A stretch of 64,000 nucleotides of DNA from Liopterus haemorrhoidalis (taxonomy: Eukaryota > Arthropoda > Insecta > Coleoptera > Dytiscidae). Of this stretch, positions 44,637-55,235 are shown in pieces. Position 1 is the first letter of the stretch, and each line of letters opens with the position of its first letter. Both the position numbers and the translations under genes were made by a program. The notes beneath the pieces were generated by a model. That model searched no databases and was not told the origin of the DNA. It saw only the letters and a program-made list of their open reading frames with translations. The stretch spans positions 5,370,279 to 5,434,278 of the forward strand of contig OZ020622.1 of NCBI GenBank assembly GCA_963971575.1, written 5' to 3'.

Positions 44637-45677
44637 TTTTTTAGGGTTTTGTAGGTATGACCACAAAACCCTTATACCGTCATTTTGTCGTATGTCTGTC
44701 TGTCTGTTCGGTAAAAACCTAGAGAGTTGAAATTTGGCATGCTTATACAACTCTTTGACCCGCACATAGGAAAAATACTAAAACATCTAAAAAACATATC
44801 CCCCTAAAAATATAAACAAATATGTGCTCATCGAAAAAAAAAAAAAATATTTTTTTATAATTCTGAGTAGGGTATCAAATGAAAGCCCGTGGTACGTGGA
44901 TTAACGATCAAATTTTTATTTTTGCCAAATAAATTATTTTGAAGCGATTTTTTCCAAAATTGTGCAAAAAAATTTTTGTCCCACACCCTGTAGCCCAGAT
45001 GGTTTAAACTAAAAATCTGAAAAAATTCTAAGTCATGTACATTGGTGTGAACCGAAATAGTACAACAGGAATTTTTGGTCAGATTACGTTTTTGGAAAAA
45101 AACGCATTTTTGTGATTTTTGGCTAATAATGTACACAAGTTATAGCTTTGTAACACGCTGCAATGGAACGTGTATGCTGGTGTAGTGGTTTTGCGCTGGC
45201 TTTTCACCCAAGTAACTCGATCCGAAAGGGATCGAACCCTGCGAGAAGAGACAATATTATTATTTGTTTTTTTTTTTTTTAATTTTTATATTGTTTAAAT
45301 TATTTTTTCAAAATTCTAGTTATATTTTAGCAAATGTTGCATTTAATTTTTAAAAGCGTAAATTTAATAACCAGTGGAAATTGTTTAAATTATAATTTAA
45401 TTCTGTTTCATTGTACACGAAATCAAAGGGGCGGAACTTATAACAACCAATGGAAGCCATAGGCGCAAATTTTAAAATTCTTAATGAACCTTGCTTTATA
45501 AAAAAAAAATACTGCACATATTTAGAAACCTAAATAATGGTATTAGCGTTCGAATTAAAATTAACAAAAAAAAAAAATAATATAAAATTTGTTTTGGCAT
45601 CCCAAATAATCATCATCTTACTAAATACCTGCAAAACCCTGAAATGTGTGAAAATTCACACTTCACATCAATTTTTT
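44637..45677 (-). mobile_element. family X element, copy E, with 7-bp flanking repeat
   Basis: Inverted relative to copies A-D. Begins TTTTTTAGGGTTTTGTAGGT and ends CACTTCACATCAATTTTTT. ATTGTTC flanks both sides (44630-44636, 45678-45684), the best evidence for its exact ends. It contains a TCTG tract near 44695-44710, the long middle block and a variant-1 cassette. It appears to interrupt a mariner-like gene fragment. Confidence 0.8.
45160..45257 (+). other. tRNA-like cassette of X copy E (variant 1)
   Basis: Plus strand: GCTGGTGTAGTGGTTTTGCG (A-box region), ACTCGATCCGAAAGG, then the T-arm hairpin GGGATCGAACCC. The A-box resembles that of eukaryotic Val/Glu/Asp tRNAs. No complete acceptor stem is visible, so it is not called as a functional tRNA gene. 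Confidence 0.6.
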
Positions 45678-45680
45678 ATT

Positions 45681-45723
45681 GTTCAGGAAGATTCAGGCTG
45701 GCGTTGTCGTGCATCAAAACTAT
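45681..45723 (-). pseudogene. possible mariner/Tc1 transposase scrap around the HDNA motif
   Basis: Minus strand reads IVLMHDNASLNLPE, similar to the second catalytic Asp motif (HDNAPSH/HDNARPH) of mariner transposases. After removal of X copy E the frame continues QFLKIYL, which no longer looks like a mariner. Short and therefore tentative. Confidence 0.3.
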
Positions 45724-45729
45724 TTCGCG

Positions 45730-46550
45730 AGACAGTCAGCTACAGTTTGACGATGAATTTCAATAGACCATTTTGTGCGGTTAAACGAATTACTGAAAGC
45801 ACTATTTATGCGACGAAATTTTCAACGAGGTTGTTCACAATAAAAATTCAGTAAACGTACCGAACGCTCTGTGAAACTCACTCTGATGGGCAGCACGGAA
45901 GCCTACTAGACACGAAATGACGCCGAGGGTTGATCTTCACGGGCGCTATGCTCAAACATTCTTAACTTTGTGGATGAATCTCCGTAGTAAATCATCTCTG
46001 ATGTCTGGTTCAAACTTTGTTATGTAACAAACTTAATAAAAAATCAACAAATTTAGAAATTCTGTCACCTGGTGTACTTAAGTAAGATGTTAAGTACACT
46101 TATCAACGTCAAACCATTGTTCTAATTTCGCTGATGTGCAAATATAAACTCTATCGTCTAATATAAATATTTAATTTTAACTAAAAATAAGTCAAAAAAA
46201 CAGGGGCATGTTTAAAGTGATGTAAAACAAGCACCCAACCACTTCAACATACTTAATTTAAAAATAGTTCTCAAGTACTTTGCGCTTTTTATCTAAAGCT
46301 GGTTATAGACTGAAAAATGAAAAACAGACGCTTGAGAAAATTTTAATGCTACTTTAGAGATTACGTTGATTTTATTACATGTTGTATATTATGATAAGAA
46401 TTTTTTAGATTGTACTAATTTTTGTTTTGTTTTTTACAGGTGAGTTCTTGGCTAAAAAATGGCGTTTGGTAAGATTTTAGAAAGAAAATATTTATTTTTT
46501 TCGGAAATTTTTATTATGTATAATTACAAAATATAATTTCCATCATTATT
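45730..46550. other. no gene recognised
   Basis: AT-rich; the stretch up to 45960 is GC-richer and may be further transposase debris. Nothing else named. Confidence 0.4.
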
Positions 46551-46586
46551 ATCGACCGCCAACATATATAAGGGAGGTATTGTGAT

Positions 46587-47779
46587 TAGAGATGGGAATT
46601 TCGGCTCAGTTTGCAGAACCGGATCAGTGGAGGTCGTTCAGTTTGTTGAGCCGGTTCATTGATCCGGCTCAGTGATCCGGTTAAGTAAACATGTTTCCGA
46701 GACACAGGTCGGTCGTTAGTTCGTAGGTAGAACGTCGCTTAGAGCCGGCTCTTGCTTAGAGCTGGTTCTTGCAATATATGAACTGTAAACATGATCCCGA
46801 GACACAGGTCAGTCAGTTGTCGGTCGTTCGCTCGTAGGTAGAACGTCGCTTATACCCTTTTCACACTAGATCTTTAAGATCGGATGTTTAAGTGAATGGA
46901 TCTTTAAACGCTAATGTGAAACCGTACGGCCTCGTCTAAACACGACCGATGTTTAAGACAGAGATCTGCGTCTTAAACTTCGCCCGCATTGCCAACTTAA
47001 TTCCCATTATAAAAAAATACTCCTTGAATTTGTGCTTCTCTTCTTTTATCTATGTTCAGCTGTTATCATTTTATATATCGAGGTTATGAGAAGATTATTT
47101 GCGTTATTATTTAAATAAATATAAAAAATAAACTTCTCCTAACCTCGATATACAAAATAATGACAGAATAAATTCAAACGATATGAAATTATGTTCGCAA
47201 TACATACTAGCTTTACATGGAGATTTCTTCTTCAAATTAAACATCAAGTGTGAAAGCAAACCGATATTAAACATCGATGAAGTTTAAGTTCAATCGTCTT
47301 AAAGATCTAGTGTGAAAAGGGTATTAGCCTCGGCTCTTATCTAACATTTTTGAAACAAACAATTCACTTTATGTAGCTACTGTATTTTAAACCAGATGTG
47401 TTAAGTATATGGCGATGTTTATTGCCCTTATAAATCGGACATCTGGGATTTGAGCAATATTTTTTAATATTTTTATATAGTATGGTTGTAAGAAAATACA
47501 GACTAAGCCTATTAGTTTCAAATAAACTGCCCTACAAATTGATGACAAAATACACTTTATGATAATACATTACAAGCCGAGTTCTCGCGAAGTTCAACAT
47601 GACATCGATCCAGATCCGGATCACTCCGGTCACTGCTCACAATCGCCCGACCAATCGTATCCTTGAAACTATACAGTGAGCCGTGAGCTGGCTCATTTAA
47701 ATTTGGTGAACCGTGTCACTTCGGTCAGTGTACTGAGCTGGTTCAGTGAGCCGGTTCGTTCATGAACGACCCATCTCTA
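46587..47779. mobile_element. hAT element, 1193 bp, inside family Y
   Basis: Ends TAGAGATGGG and CCCATCTCTA; perfect 8-bp duplication ATTGTGAT at 46579-46586 and 47780-47787. Undisturbed target is seen in family Y copy 3 near 61518. Subterminal regions repeat GAGCCGG/CCGGCTC. A PIF-type MITE sits inside. No transposase frame. Confidence 0.85.
46853..47323 (+). mobile_element. PIF/Harbinger-type MITE, copy 2, nested in hAT
   Basis: Ends TACCCTTTTCACACTAGATC and GATCTAGTGTGAAAAGGGTA, TTA duplicated at 46850-46852 and 47324-47326. 471 bp, close to copy 3 but inverted. It is the youngest layer of a three-level nest (Y, hAT, MITE). Confidence 0.85.
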
Positions 47780-48094
47780 ATTGTGATCATACCGATTTTG
47801 ACATTACGAGATTTCGATGGATCTCCACGAATTGAGGTCTCTACATAACGTTTTGACTATTTTTAGCATGATGTCTGCCTGTCTGTCTGTCTGTCGGTCG
47901 GTTTGTCGGTCTGTCTGTCGGTCCGTGTACACGTGCAGAGCAAATTTGGCTAAAAGAACTGTTATGAAACTTCATATTTAAACTTTTGTCATCAATGGCA
48001 CGAGTTGATCTACTTTTGGTAAATATCGGTTAACTAGAAATGGAAGTTTACTCGTGTCGTTATTAAGATTTTTTTCAATCGGACTGGAAAAAGT

Positions 48095-49540
48095 GTATCG
48101 AAAATTGGTTCAAACGCATGCAAAAGTGTATTAATCTTCATGGAGAATATTTTGAAAAACAATAAAGCCACTTTGTTGTTAAATAATCGTTTTTGATCTC
48201 AAATCCCGAAATATAAAAGACAACCCCAGTACATAAAAACAGAATTATCACTGTTCTTCTCAGTTTAGGATTTCTGAAATTATACCTACATCGTTTGCTA
48301 GACTAGAAAGTTTCATGAATGAAATACAAAAAAACTGTATTATTACTTTATTGGTACATTGACCTTTAATAATTTTACAAAAAGAAAAACACATTCATTC
48401 ACAATTACTATCTGGTACTAAAATATTAATTCAGAATAAACATTTTGAAAATTAAAACGACACACTATAATTTCAGTGAAATAAGTAAGATTAAACTGCA
48501 GTAAAATATTTATTTCAAAATAAATACATAAATATATTGCTGAAATGTTTCAGGATAAATTTAAGGAGTTTATTTAGTACACTTTAGTTAAATTACAGCT
48601 TTAAATTTTGTCTTAACTGTCTCCTACATCATCTTGATTTAAATTCGTATGTCTATATTTCACAATAATTATATTTCTGAATCCCACATGTCTCAGGAAA
48701 CGTTTTGTTTGTTTAGCACGTACAAAGCATCCGCTAAGACTGTTCCTACTTGAGTTGATCAACCTTAGAAAACCTTAGAACCTATCTTGGGTACTGTGTA
48801 CTTCTCTCTTTTGTTCTTTTAACTGTATGTTTCTAAATATCTTGGATACCAATAGGGAAATAAATTTAAGATCGTAGCACCGCAGTGGTCAATTTTGAAA
48901 CGTAGGTAGCATTAGGAATTGGTTCTTATTGATAGAAAAATTAATTTAAAAAATATATTTAAAATATTAATTATTATTTTTATGAAAAAATAATAATTAA
49001 AATAATAATTTAGAGTTTGTGCCATACATGGAACATTATGATTCTACATTATGTTACAAAAGAAAATGATTCCGTATTATTTGCTCGTCAATTGCTAGGT
49101 GTTCTTCATTAGGGGTTAAAAGCAGTCGCCCTCGAATTTTTGAAAGAAAAGGTCGTATCTTCTAGTTGTCCTTTCTCAATAAATTCAGAGTTATCGTTGA
49201 CAGTGCTATGACCTGTCAGTTGCTTTAGGTGACGACAGAGTACTCATGGACAGGCTGATACTCTTCCTGAAAGAATTGAACTTACTGTTTTATGTGTGAA
49301 GTCTTGCACCTTATTTTAATGTGTTTTATTTTTAAACTGTGATATTTGATAGTAATTGGTCCCTTTACAGCCTCTTACCATCACACTGAGTCTGTTCAAA
49401 TTTTCAACAAACTTTTTTATCTTATTTATTTGTGTTTGTCTTTGCAAGATTTCTTTTATTGAGTAATTTATAAATATTTACATTTTACAGAGTTGCAGCG
49501 TTTATTGTTTACATAAAGTTATAGAATACATAAATGGTTT
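48095..49540. other. no gene recognised
   Basis: Long AT-rich interval without a recognisable repeat or coding motif. Confidence 0.5.
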
Positions 49541-49542
49541 AC

Positions 49543-49677
49543 TTAGAAGTCTGTTTTGACACCACGTATTTCTTCAGCACTGTAGCATTCATTATTTTTC
49601 ATATATTCCATGAGCATAAAAACATTAATGTTGGGTAAATTATCACTCTGAGCCCAAACAAAATCTTTATCTGCCAT
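49543..49677 (-). CDS. 44-codon ORF like the N-terminus of SWIM/YqaJ-type transposon proteins
   Basis: From ATG (complement of 49675-49677) the frame reads MADKDFVWAQSDNLPNINVF, MLMEYMKNNECYSAEEIRGV, KTDF and stop. From memory, a W-x-x-S-x-x-LP-x-x-x-x-F pattern followed by EEI-RGVK resembles the N-terminus of arthropod proteins with SWIM zinc-finger and YqaJ-like nuclease domains, probably transposon-derived. Everything downstream is missing, so it is a fragment or a first exon. The identification is tentative. Confidence 0.35.
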   Translation of the reverse strand: MADKDFVWAQSDNLPNINVFMLMEYMKNNECYSAEEIRGVKTDF

Positions 49678-49757
49678 TTTAATAATAAATGCGTGAAAAA
49701 TTGTTTAAAAACAAATACAAAACTCTCGAACAATACAATATACACACGTAAAGATTA

Positions 49758-50269
49758 CAGTAGGTGGCCAAATTATTAGGGACAGCACACCCCCCTGTAA
49801 TTTTCAAGTTTAAATGCATTTTGTGAGAAAATAAATTGTTTTTAAATCATTTTTCTTCTATATTCTTGTTGCTGGTATCATTATTATTTTAAAAAGCGGA
49901 AGATCGCCAAAAAAATCATCACCACCAAGCGGCAATTTATAGAAACCCTTATCAGAGAGTGGCATCACAACCCCAATCTCCGACACAACGCAACAGTCTG
50001 CATGGAAAGCATGCCCAAACGCCTGGAAGCCGCAATCGAAGCAAAGGGTGGCATTACAAAATATTAAAATTTTACTTAATTTGTTAAATTAACACTTTTT
50101 ATACATAAATAAATGGTTATGAATAAGCAATTATGTCGTTTTATATTCTAAATAAAGCACTCTAATGAATAAAAATAAATACGAGACCCAAAGCCACTTA
50201 TTTCCTCATTAAATTCATTTGAAAATTACAGAAAATCTGCACTGTCCCTAATAATTTGGCCACCCACTG
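49758..50269 (+). mobile_element. Tc1-like element, internally deleted
   Basis: Ends CAGTAGGTGGCCAAATTATT and, complemented, CAGTGGGTGGCCAAATTATT, then AGGGACAG; TA flanks at 49756-49757 and 50270-50271. 512 bp against about 1.3-1.6 kb for an intact Tc1 element. Confidence 0.9.
49894..50067 (+). pseudogene. Tc1 transposase C-terminal remnant
   Basis: An open 57-codon stretch reads KRQFIETLIREWHHNPN, then SMPKRLEAAIEAKGG and ITKY before TAA. This is the standard C-terminus of Tc1 transposases (SMPRRLEAVI-AKGGHTKY-like). The catalytic D,D34E core and both DNA-binding motifs are deleted. Codon use is GC-richer than the flanks. Confidence 0.85.
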
Positions 50270-50274
50270 TATGT

Positions 50275-51280
50275 TGTAGTCTGGGCTGTCTGGGGTTTGA
50301 CGTCATGCTCATTCGTATTTACTCGGCAACCTTCGCGCTGTGGTCGGCTTATTTCAAATTTACAATATTTTAATTAAAAAATTTGGCTGTAATATTAATT
50401 AAAATGTGATTTTTGTTTTGTTAGGTACATAACTAACATTAACATATCAAAAAAATGTAGTTTTAAGGAAATATAAATTTTATGCGTATCCCCTACTGCA
50501 ATCTGTGGTGTAATACTTACCCTAAATTTTAATAAAACTTGTAAAATAATCCAGGATGTAGAAGAAGTTGAGTATTTTCAAATATAACAGTTTAGAAATA
50601 TATAGTATTGAATTTAAATCGTTGTTGAATGAGATGCAGAGCCATGCCGTTCTTGTGACATTCCTACCGGTCGAGTCTGTCGATAGCGGGCAGGTCGATG
50701 ACTCTTTTGATATGTTGGTCACTGGTCACTGCTTGAAGACTTCTAGATGACCTACCTACTGCGGAAACAAGTCTATACTTGCCCTTATAAAAAGATTCGC
50801 ACGGTAGAACATCTGCCAGATTTCTGTAATTTTTATAACTGTCAAGGATGTCATTAACGATATTAAAATAATATAAATTACACACTTGGAAAATAATATT
50901 AATACATTGTTTTTAAAGTAGATCTCATATGAACTGTTACGTATTATATTTTTACATTTCAAATATAAAATAAGAAGAATTAAAGAAAGAAAGGAAAAAA
51001 ATAATAATGGTGGACAGAAAAAGGAGTTTCGCTATCTGTCACGCAACCAGGAGGGCTCACAGGCTTGCCCCCCCCCAAGCATCAAAAAAACATGTTTTAA
51101 TAGGACACATTTGTCTTGTTATTGACTGTGAGTCCACCCCAAGAAAAAAATTTAACTTCTGAGTACTGTAACTTACTGAGCTCGCTAAGAAATTTTTTGG
51201 CTTCTGAGCCCTCCCCAGTGGCGGCGCTGGCTTTTTAAATCTAGGGGTCCAGGAAATATTTGAGTGGTACCATTTTTTTT
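50275..51280. other. no gene recognised; one balanced ORF
   Basis: The minus frame from about 50816 to 50664 reads LPCESFYKGKYRLVSAVGRS, SRSLQAVTSDQHIKRVIDL then PAIDRLDR and stop. Its composition looks coding-like but I recognise no family. A C-run near 51070 and CAGTGGCGGCGCTGGC near 51216 look like hAT-type termini. Confidence 0.35.
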
Positions 51281-51291
51281 ATCGTTATAAA

Positions 51292-51778
51292 CATAGTTTC
51301 GAACCGTTATTTTTTTCGTTTCGGTTTTTGTTCCGGTTCAATTAAAAAAATATATATCCGTTCCGGCAAAAATAACGTTTTTTTTTCGGTTTTCGGTTCA
51401 GTTCCGAGTGATAAATTTTTAAATGCTTTTATTTGTATTAGAAATTTATTTTCTACTATAATTTACGAGAACATTTTATTCCTTATTTTGTAATAATCAT
51501 ACCAAGACCGTTGCCAGGGGCTGTCTGGGCGTGCCCCCCCCCCCTGAAGTAATAGAAGCGGATTTATTTTTTTACGTACCAGTTAAGAAATTAAGATTTT
51601 TTTCTGCTCATCAGTTTAAAAAATAATCTTAAATAAATTTATTATATTTTGGTTCACTCCCATAAACATTATCTGAACTGCAATAAACCGATTTTTTTTC
51701 GGTTCAGCTCCGGTTTCCATTCCGACAAAAATTACGTTTTTTTTTCGGTTTTCGGTTCAGTTCCGGTTCGAAGCCCTG
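51292..51778 (-). mobile_element. hAT MITE with AACCGGAACTGAACCG-rich ends, copy 2
   Basis: Ends CATAGTTTCGAACCG and CGGTTCGAAGCCCTG with a perfect GTTATAAA duplication (51284-51291, 51779-51786). Inverted relative to copy 1. It shares the internal G-run/C-run region (GTTGCCAGGGGCTG then CCCCCC). The left terminus has two point changes relative to CAGGGCTTCG. Confidence 0.85.
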
Positions 51779-51789
51779 GTTATAAATAT

Positions 51790-52300
51790 TAATAAAAATA
51801 TGATTTTAAATTCTGAAAATATGAAATAACCGGACGTAAGAAAAAGGTATTTCTAAATAGATTTGTACCATTTACCATTTTTGCTGCCTCTTTAGTGTTA
51901 AAAATATCTTGCAGGAAATCAGTAAAATACCTTGGTAATTATAAATATTTTTCTAGCAATTTAAATGAAGGAAAAATATAGGTGTCGTATTAATAAAATT
52001 AAACACGCACAGAATCGTAAATCAAGGAAATATATTTTAAAAAATCAATTTATTACTAATTCTACACCTGGCGAATATCGGATATTTGGGACAGTTAAAT
52101 GTTTAGAAAAGCTAAATATTTGAAAGGACATATTTTTAAGATGAGGTGAGATTTAACCGGAAACGGACATATAAAATAAATAACTCTTAAATTTTTAAGT
52201 TTTGTCACTCTCTTTTCCTTGAACATTGTTAGTTGATGAACTCAATTTTCACATAATTCAATCGTTTCTCGTCATAAAGTATTGTAAACATTATAATATG
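51790..52300. other. no gene recognised
   Basis: AT-rich sequence without shared repeats. Confidence 0.5.
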
Positions 52301-52304
52301 GTTT

Positions 52305-52510
52305 GGTAGCCATCTTGATGACGTAGGTTCGGAAGTTTTACAATTGATGCTCAGAATTTTTGTTTTTAAATAAAATTTACTATTTTTCTAATGACAAAAC
52401 TATTATAGTTTTAGGTAAAATATTGCATTTGACTCACAAATGATGGCTATATTACACTCGGATGATTACAACTTCATCCTCGTGCAATATAGCCTCCATT
52501 TTATGCTTGT
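52305..52510 (+). repeat. dispersed repeat R1, copy 2
   Basis: GGTAGCCATCTTGATGACGT near the start and CTTCATCCTCGTGCAATATA near the end match 190-400. The end has an imperfect palindrome, with GGCTATATTACACTCGGATG upstream mirroring it. Confidence 0.6.
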
Positions 52511-52566
52511 TAAACTGTCAAAAAAGTAAGGTTTCACGTTTTGTTTTTTGTGTGAGAAGAACAAAC

Positions 52567-52955
52567 GATATTGCGTAGTGGTTAGTGTAGCGATGTGTAG
52601 CGACTTCTAGACCAGTGTTTCTCAACAGGTGGTCCCCAGAAAAATTTTAGTGGTCCGCGAAAGTTTTTATATGTGTTTTTTGAAGTTTTTTTTATTTTTT
52701 ATGCACATTTTTTATGTAAATAATTTATATTTAGTTTATTTTCTGTAAACTTTCTGTGGTTTTCTACAAATAAAATAATTGTATTTAGAAGCACATTAAA
52801 TATATTTGTTTTCTTGCAAAAAATTAACCAACAATTGTTATTAGTGGTCCGCGCTAGAAAATTATATATTATGCTGGTCCGCGGTGCGTTTTTGGTTGAG
52901 AAACACTGATCTAGACCATGAGGACTCGGGGTCGAACCCTGGTTATGGCATGGAT
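52567..52955 (+). other. tRNA-like unit split by a hAT MITE
   Basis: Left part GATATTGCGTAGTGGTTAGT (A-box TGCGTAGTGGTTAGTG) and right part GACTCGGGGTCGAACCCTGG (B-box GGTCGAACCC) form one tRNA-like unit once the insert 52613-52908 and one 8-bp repeat are removed. The restored A-to-B spacing is tRNA-like. It probably represents a tRNA-derived SINE head. No tail identified. Confidence 0.55.
52613..52908 (+). mobile_element. hAT MITE with CAGTGTTTCTCAAC termini, copy 2
   Basis: Ends CAGTGTTTCTCAACAGG and GGTTGAGAAACACTG; flanks TTCTAGAC and ATCTAGAC (52605-52612, 52909-52916) match at seven of eight and fit nTCTAGAn. 296 bp. Confidence 0.85.
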
Positions 52956-52959
52956 TTTT

Positions 52960-53535
52960 CAAAAATAAAATGCATCTACTGGATAATGGCTTTAGTAGCT
53001 AAGTCCAAAAAAAAAACGATATTTTTTCTTAAAGCTAACGAAGCAGGGCCGGCAAAGTGGGGGGGGGGCAGTAAACCCGGGCCCCCGACTTAGAGGCCCT
53101 CCCAAAATTTCATGTATTTAAATAATTTTATGACATGCAATAAGTATACCTACTTATTTTTATTTTACAAAAAAAATCTTATTTATTTTAACAAGTAGTA
53201 TCCAAGAATATGAGCAGTACAACGGCTGCATAGTAACCGGGCCCCCGAGCTTTATAGGGGCCCCAGAATTCTGCCGCTTAATAGAACCAATATTCTACTA
53301 GACAGTTATGATCACAATGAACGGCGTATACTGTACATTTAAATTACAGACTCATACTTTGTATGTTCCTTTCTGTAAGTCTGTCGATGCATTTCTATTA
53401 AGTTCATATATTTCATCCTCATCATGGGTGCCCGCTTTGGTTTATTGCTTCCTTATCTTCGCTCTTTTTAAGTAAAAACTCTTCTTAAGACCTATTAAGA
53501 AGAGTTTTTACATAAAAAGTTCGTAGAATCGTTTC
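52960..53535. other. hAT-like debris, no gene
   Basis: CAGGGCCGGCAAAGTGGGGG at about 53045 is a hAT-like terminus; CCGGGCCCCCGA occurs near 53080 and 53240. An inverted pair, CTTCTTAAGACCTATTAAGA, lies near 53480-53510. No ORF of interest. Confidence 0.4.
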
Positions 53536-53538
53536 TAA

Positions 53539-54045
53539 TACCCTTTTCACACTAGATCTTTAAGACGATTGAACTTAAACTTCATCGATGTTTAATATCG
53601 GTTTGCTTTCACACTTGATGTTTAATTTGAAGAAGAAATCTCCATGTAAAGCTAGTATGTATTGCCAACATAATTTCATATCGTTTGAATTTATTCTGTC
53701 ATTATTTTGTATATCGAGGTTAGGAGAAGTTTATTTTTTATATTTATTTTATTTTATTTTTTATTTTTTATTTTTATTTTTATTTAAATAATAACGCAAA
53801 TAATCTTCTCATAACCTCGATATATAAAATGATAACAGCTGAACATAGATAAAAGAAGAGAAGCACAAATTCAAGGAGTATTTTTTTATAATGGGAATTA
53901 AGTTGGCAATGCGGGCGAAGTTTAAGACGCAGATCTCTGTCTTAAACATCGGTCGTGTTTAGACGAGGCCGTACGGTTTCACATTAGCGTTTAAAGATCC
54001 ATTCACTTAAACATCCGATCTTAAAGATCTAGTGTGAAAAGGGTA
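53539..54045 (-). mobile_element. PIF/Harbinger-type MITE, copy 3
   Basis: TAA duplication (53536-53538, 54046-54048) around TACCCTTTTCACACTAGATC ends. Inverted relative to copy 2 and very similar to it, except for a T-rich expansion (TTTTATTTTTTATTTTTAT type) at about 53730-53790. Confidence 0.85.
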
Positions 54046-54049
54046 TAAC

Positions 54050-55235
54050 AGTCTATTATTGTAGACACAAGTGCAGAGTTCGTAGGAGTGTATTAAAATA
54101 ACTTTGTACTTGCGTCTGACTATAATAAACCATTAAAAATGGCTCTACGAATAGAGTTATTGTTATTGTACCCTAGCACTAGATATACACAATCATAAAT
54201 ATTTTGTGCGATGTTCCATTATTTGAAAACAAAGAGGTATAAAGTGAAGAGTGAAGCTGTAATTTGTTAAAGTTTTCGCAGAGCGGTTAGATTTTTACGC
54301 GGACCGGAGGTTGATAAACAGTGGTCTTTCTTTCATTCCAGATATCTTGGATACCAATACTTACTAAATCTTAAAGACTAATTCTCGTAAGAATTTTTTC
54401 CTTGTTTTGTTTACGTATTCCTCTTGCCTCGAAGTAAATATTTGAACACATTTTATCTGAACATATGAGAGTCTCTTAGTCTTAAATTCCAACTGCATTT
54501 TAATTCAAATCAAGCGATGTATTAATGGAGATTATTAGTTAATCTCATAGCTAGTGGCGCCGGTTTCAAACCATAAGTAGGACGAACTTACGTCATGCGG
54601 AACCAACATATGAAAAACATTTAACTTGTTTCAATCTTTGATATTTTTTTGCATCAGTGATAAAGTTTAAATGAATTTTCAATGTACTGTTGACACTTAT
54701 TTAGAGGATGTATATGCTTAAAGTGGTCAAAACTTTCCAACTTTCATTCCAAATCTTTTACTAACGCTTTGCTAACGAATTAAATTCGTTCCAAGAGGTA
54801 AATCGTAGTACGAATTATTCGTTAACCAAAACACGATTTTTCCATGAGTTTTAATGCAAAATTTTTAATCCATTCAATAACGTTCCTAAAAGGAGAACCA
54901 GGGACGCACTGGCCGTATATTGTCCGGACGGGACGGGTTAAGGGCCTTTTCGCATAATGGTTCGATTCTACTTTTTCATTCATCACTTCGATTTGATTTC
55001 CTTTTTTTGTCATCACTTCGATTTGACTCTATTTCTGCGCTTATCACTTAGATATGATTTTTATGGAGTCTGATGGAATAGGGCCAGTAAAAATTTTAAA
55101 TTACCACGGCGATCTTACCGCTCTTGAGGAGGACTGAAGAGTTGATTAACCACTAGTTACACATAATATAGGTCACAATCCATCTGTTTTCAGTTCATGG
55201 GAGAATCACTTTCAGTATGTTTGCGGTAGTTTTGA
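54050..55235. other. no gene; minisatellite-like cluster 3
   Basis: At 54975-55060 three degenerate units of the form CATCACTTCGATTTGA plus a T-run resemble the 39-bp minisatellite at 24690-25655. CAGGGACGCACTGGCC at about 54898 looks like a hAT-type end. Confidence 0.4.

Larger units (their letters stand above)
46552..48090 (+). repeat. family Y repeat, copy 2, interrupted by a hAT element
   Basis: The left 35 bp (TCGACCGCCAACATATATAA ... ATTGTGAT) continues after the hAT insertion at 47780 with ATTGTGATCATACCGATTTT and on to a TCTG/GGTC tract at 47876-47925. It then follows copies 1 and 3 to about 48090. Confidence 0.8.

Noticed and set aside
44855..45136. 93-codon frame in X copy E (also 3420-3659, 7394-7732, 7815-8072 in other copies)
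   Set aside because: Related peptides appear because the DNA repeats are related. Frames shift and stop between copies, so there is no sign of protein conservation.
45160..45257. Functional tRNA gene
   Set aside because: A-box and T-arm are present, but no 7-bp acceptor stem or clean anticodon arm could be paired, and the unit is embedded in a repeat present several times.
50522..50962. Overlapping frames on both strands near 50.6 kb
   Set aside because: Balanced composition is notable, but no motif was recognised and no start, splice or polyadenylation context supports a gene.
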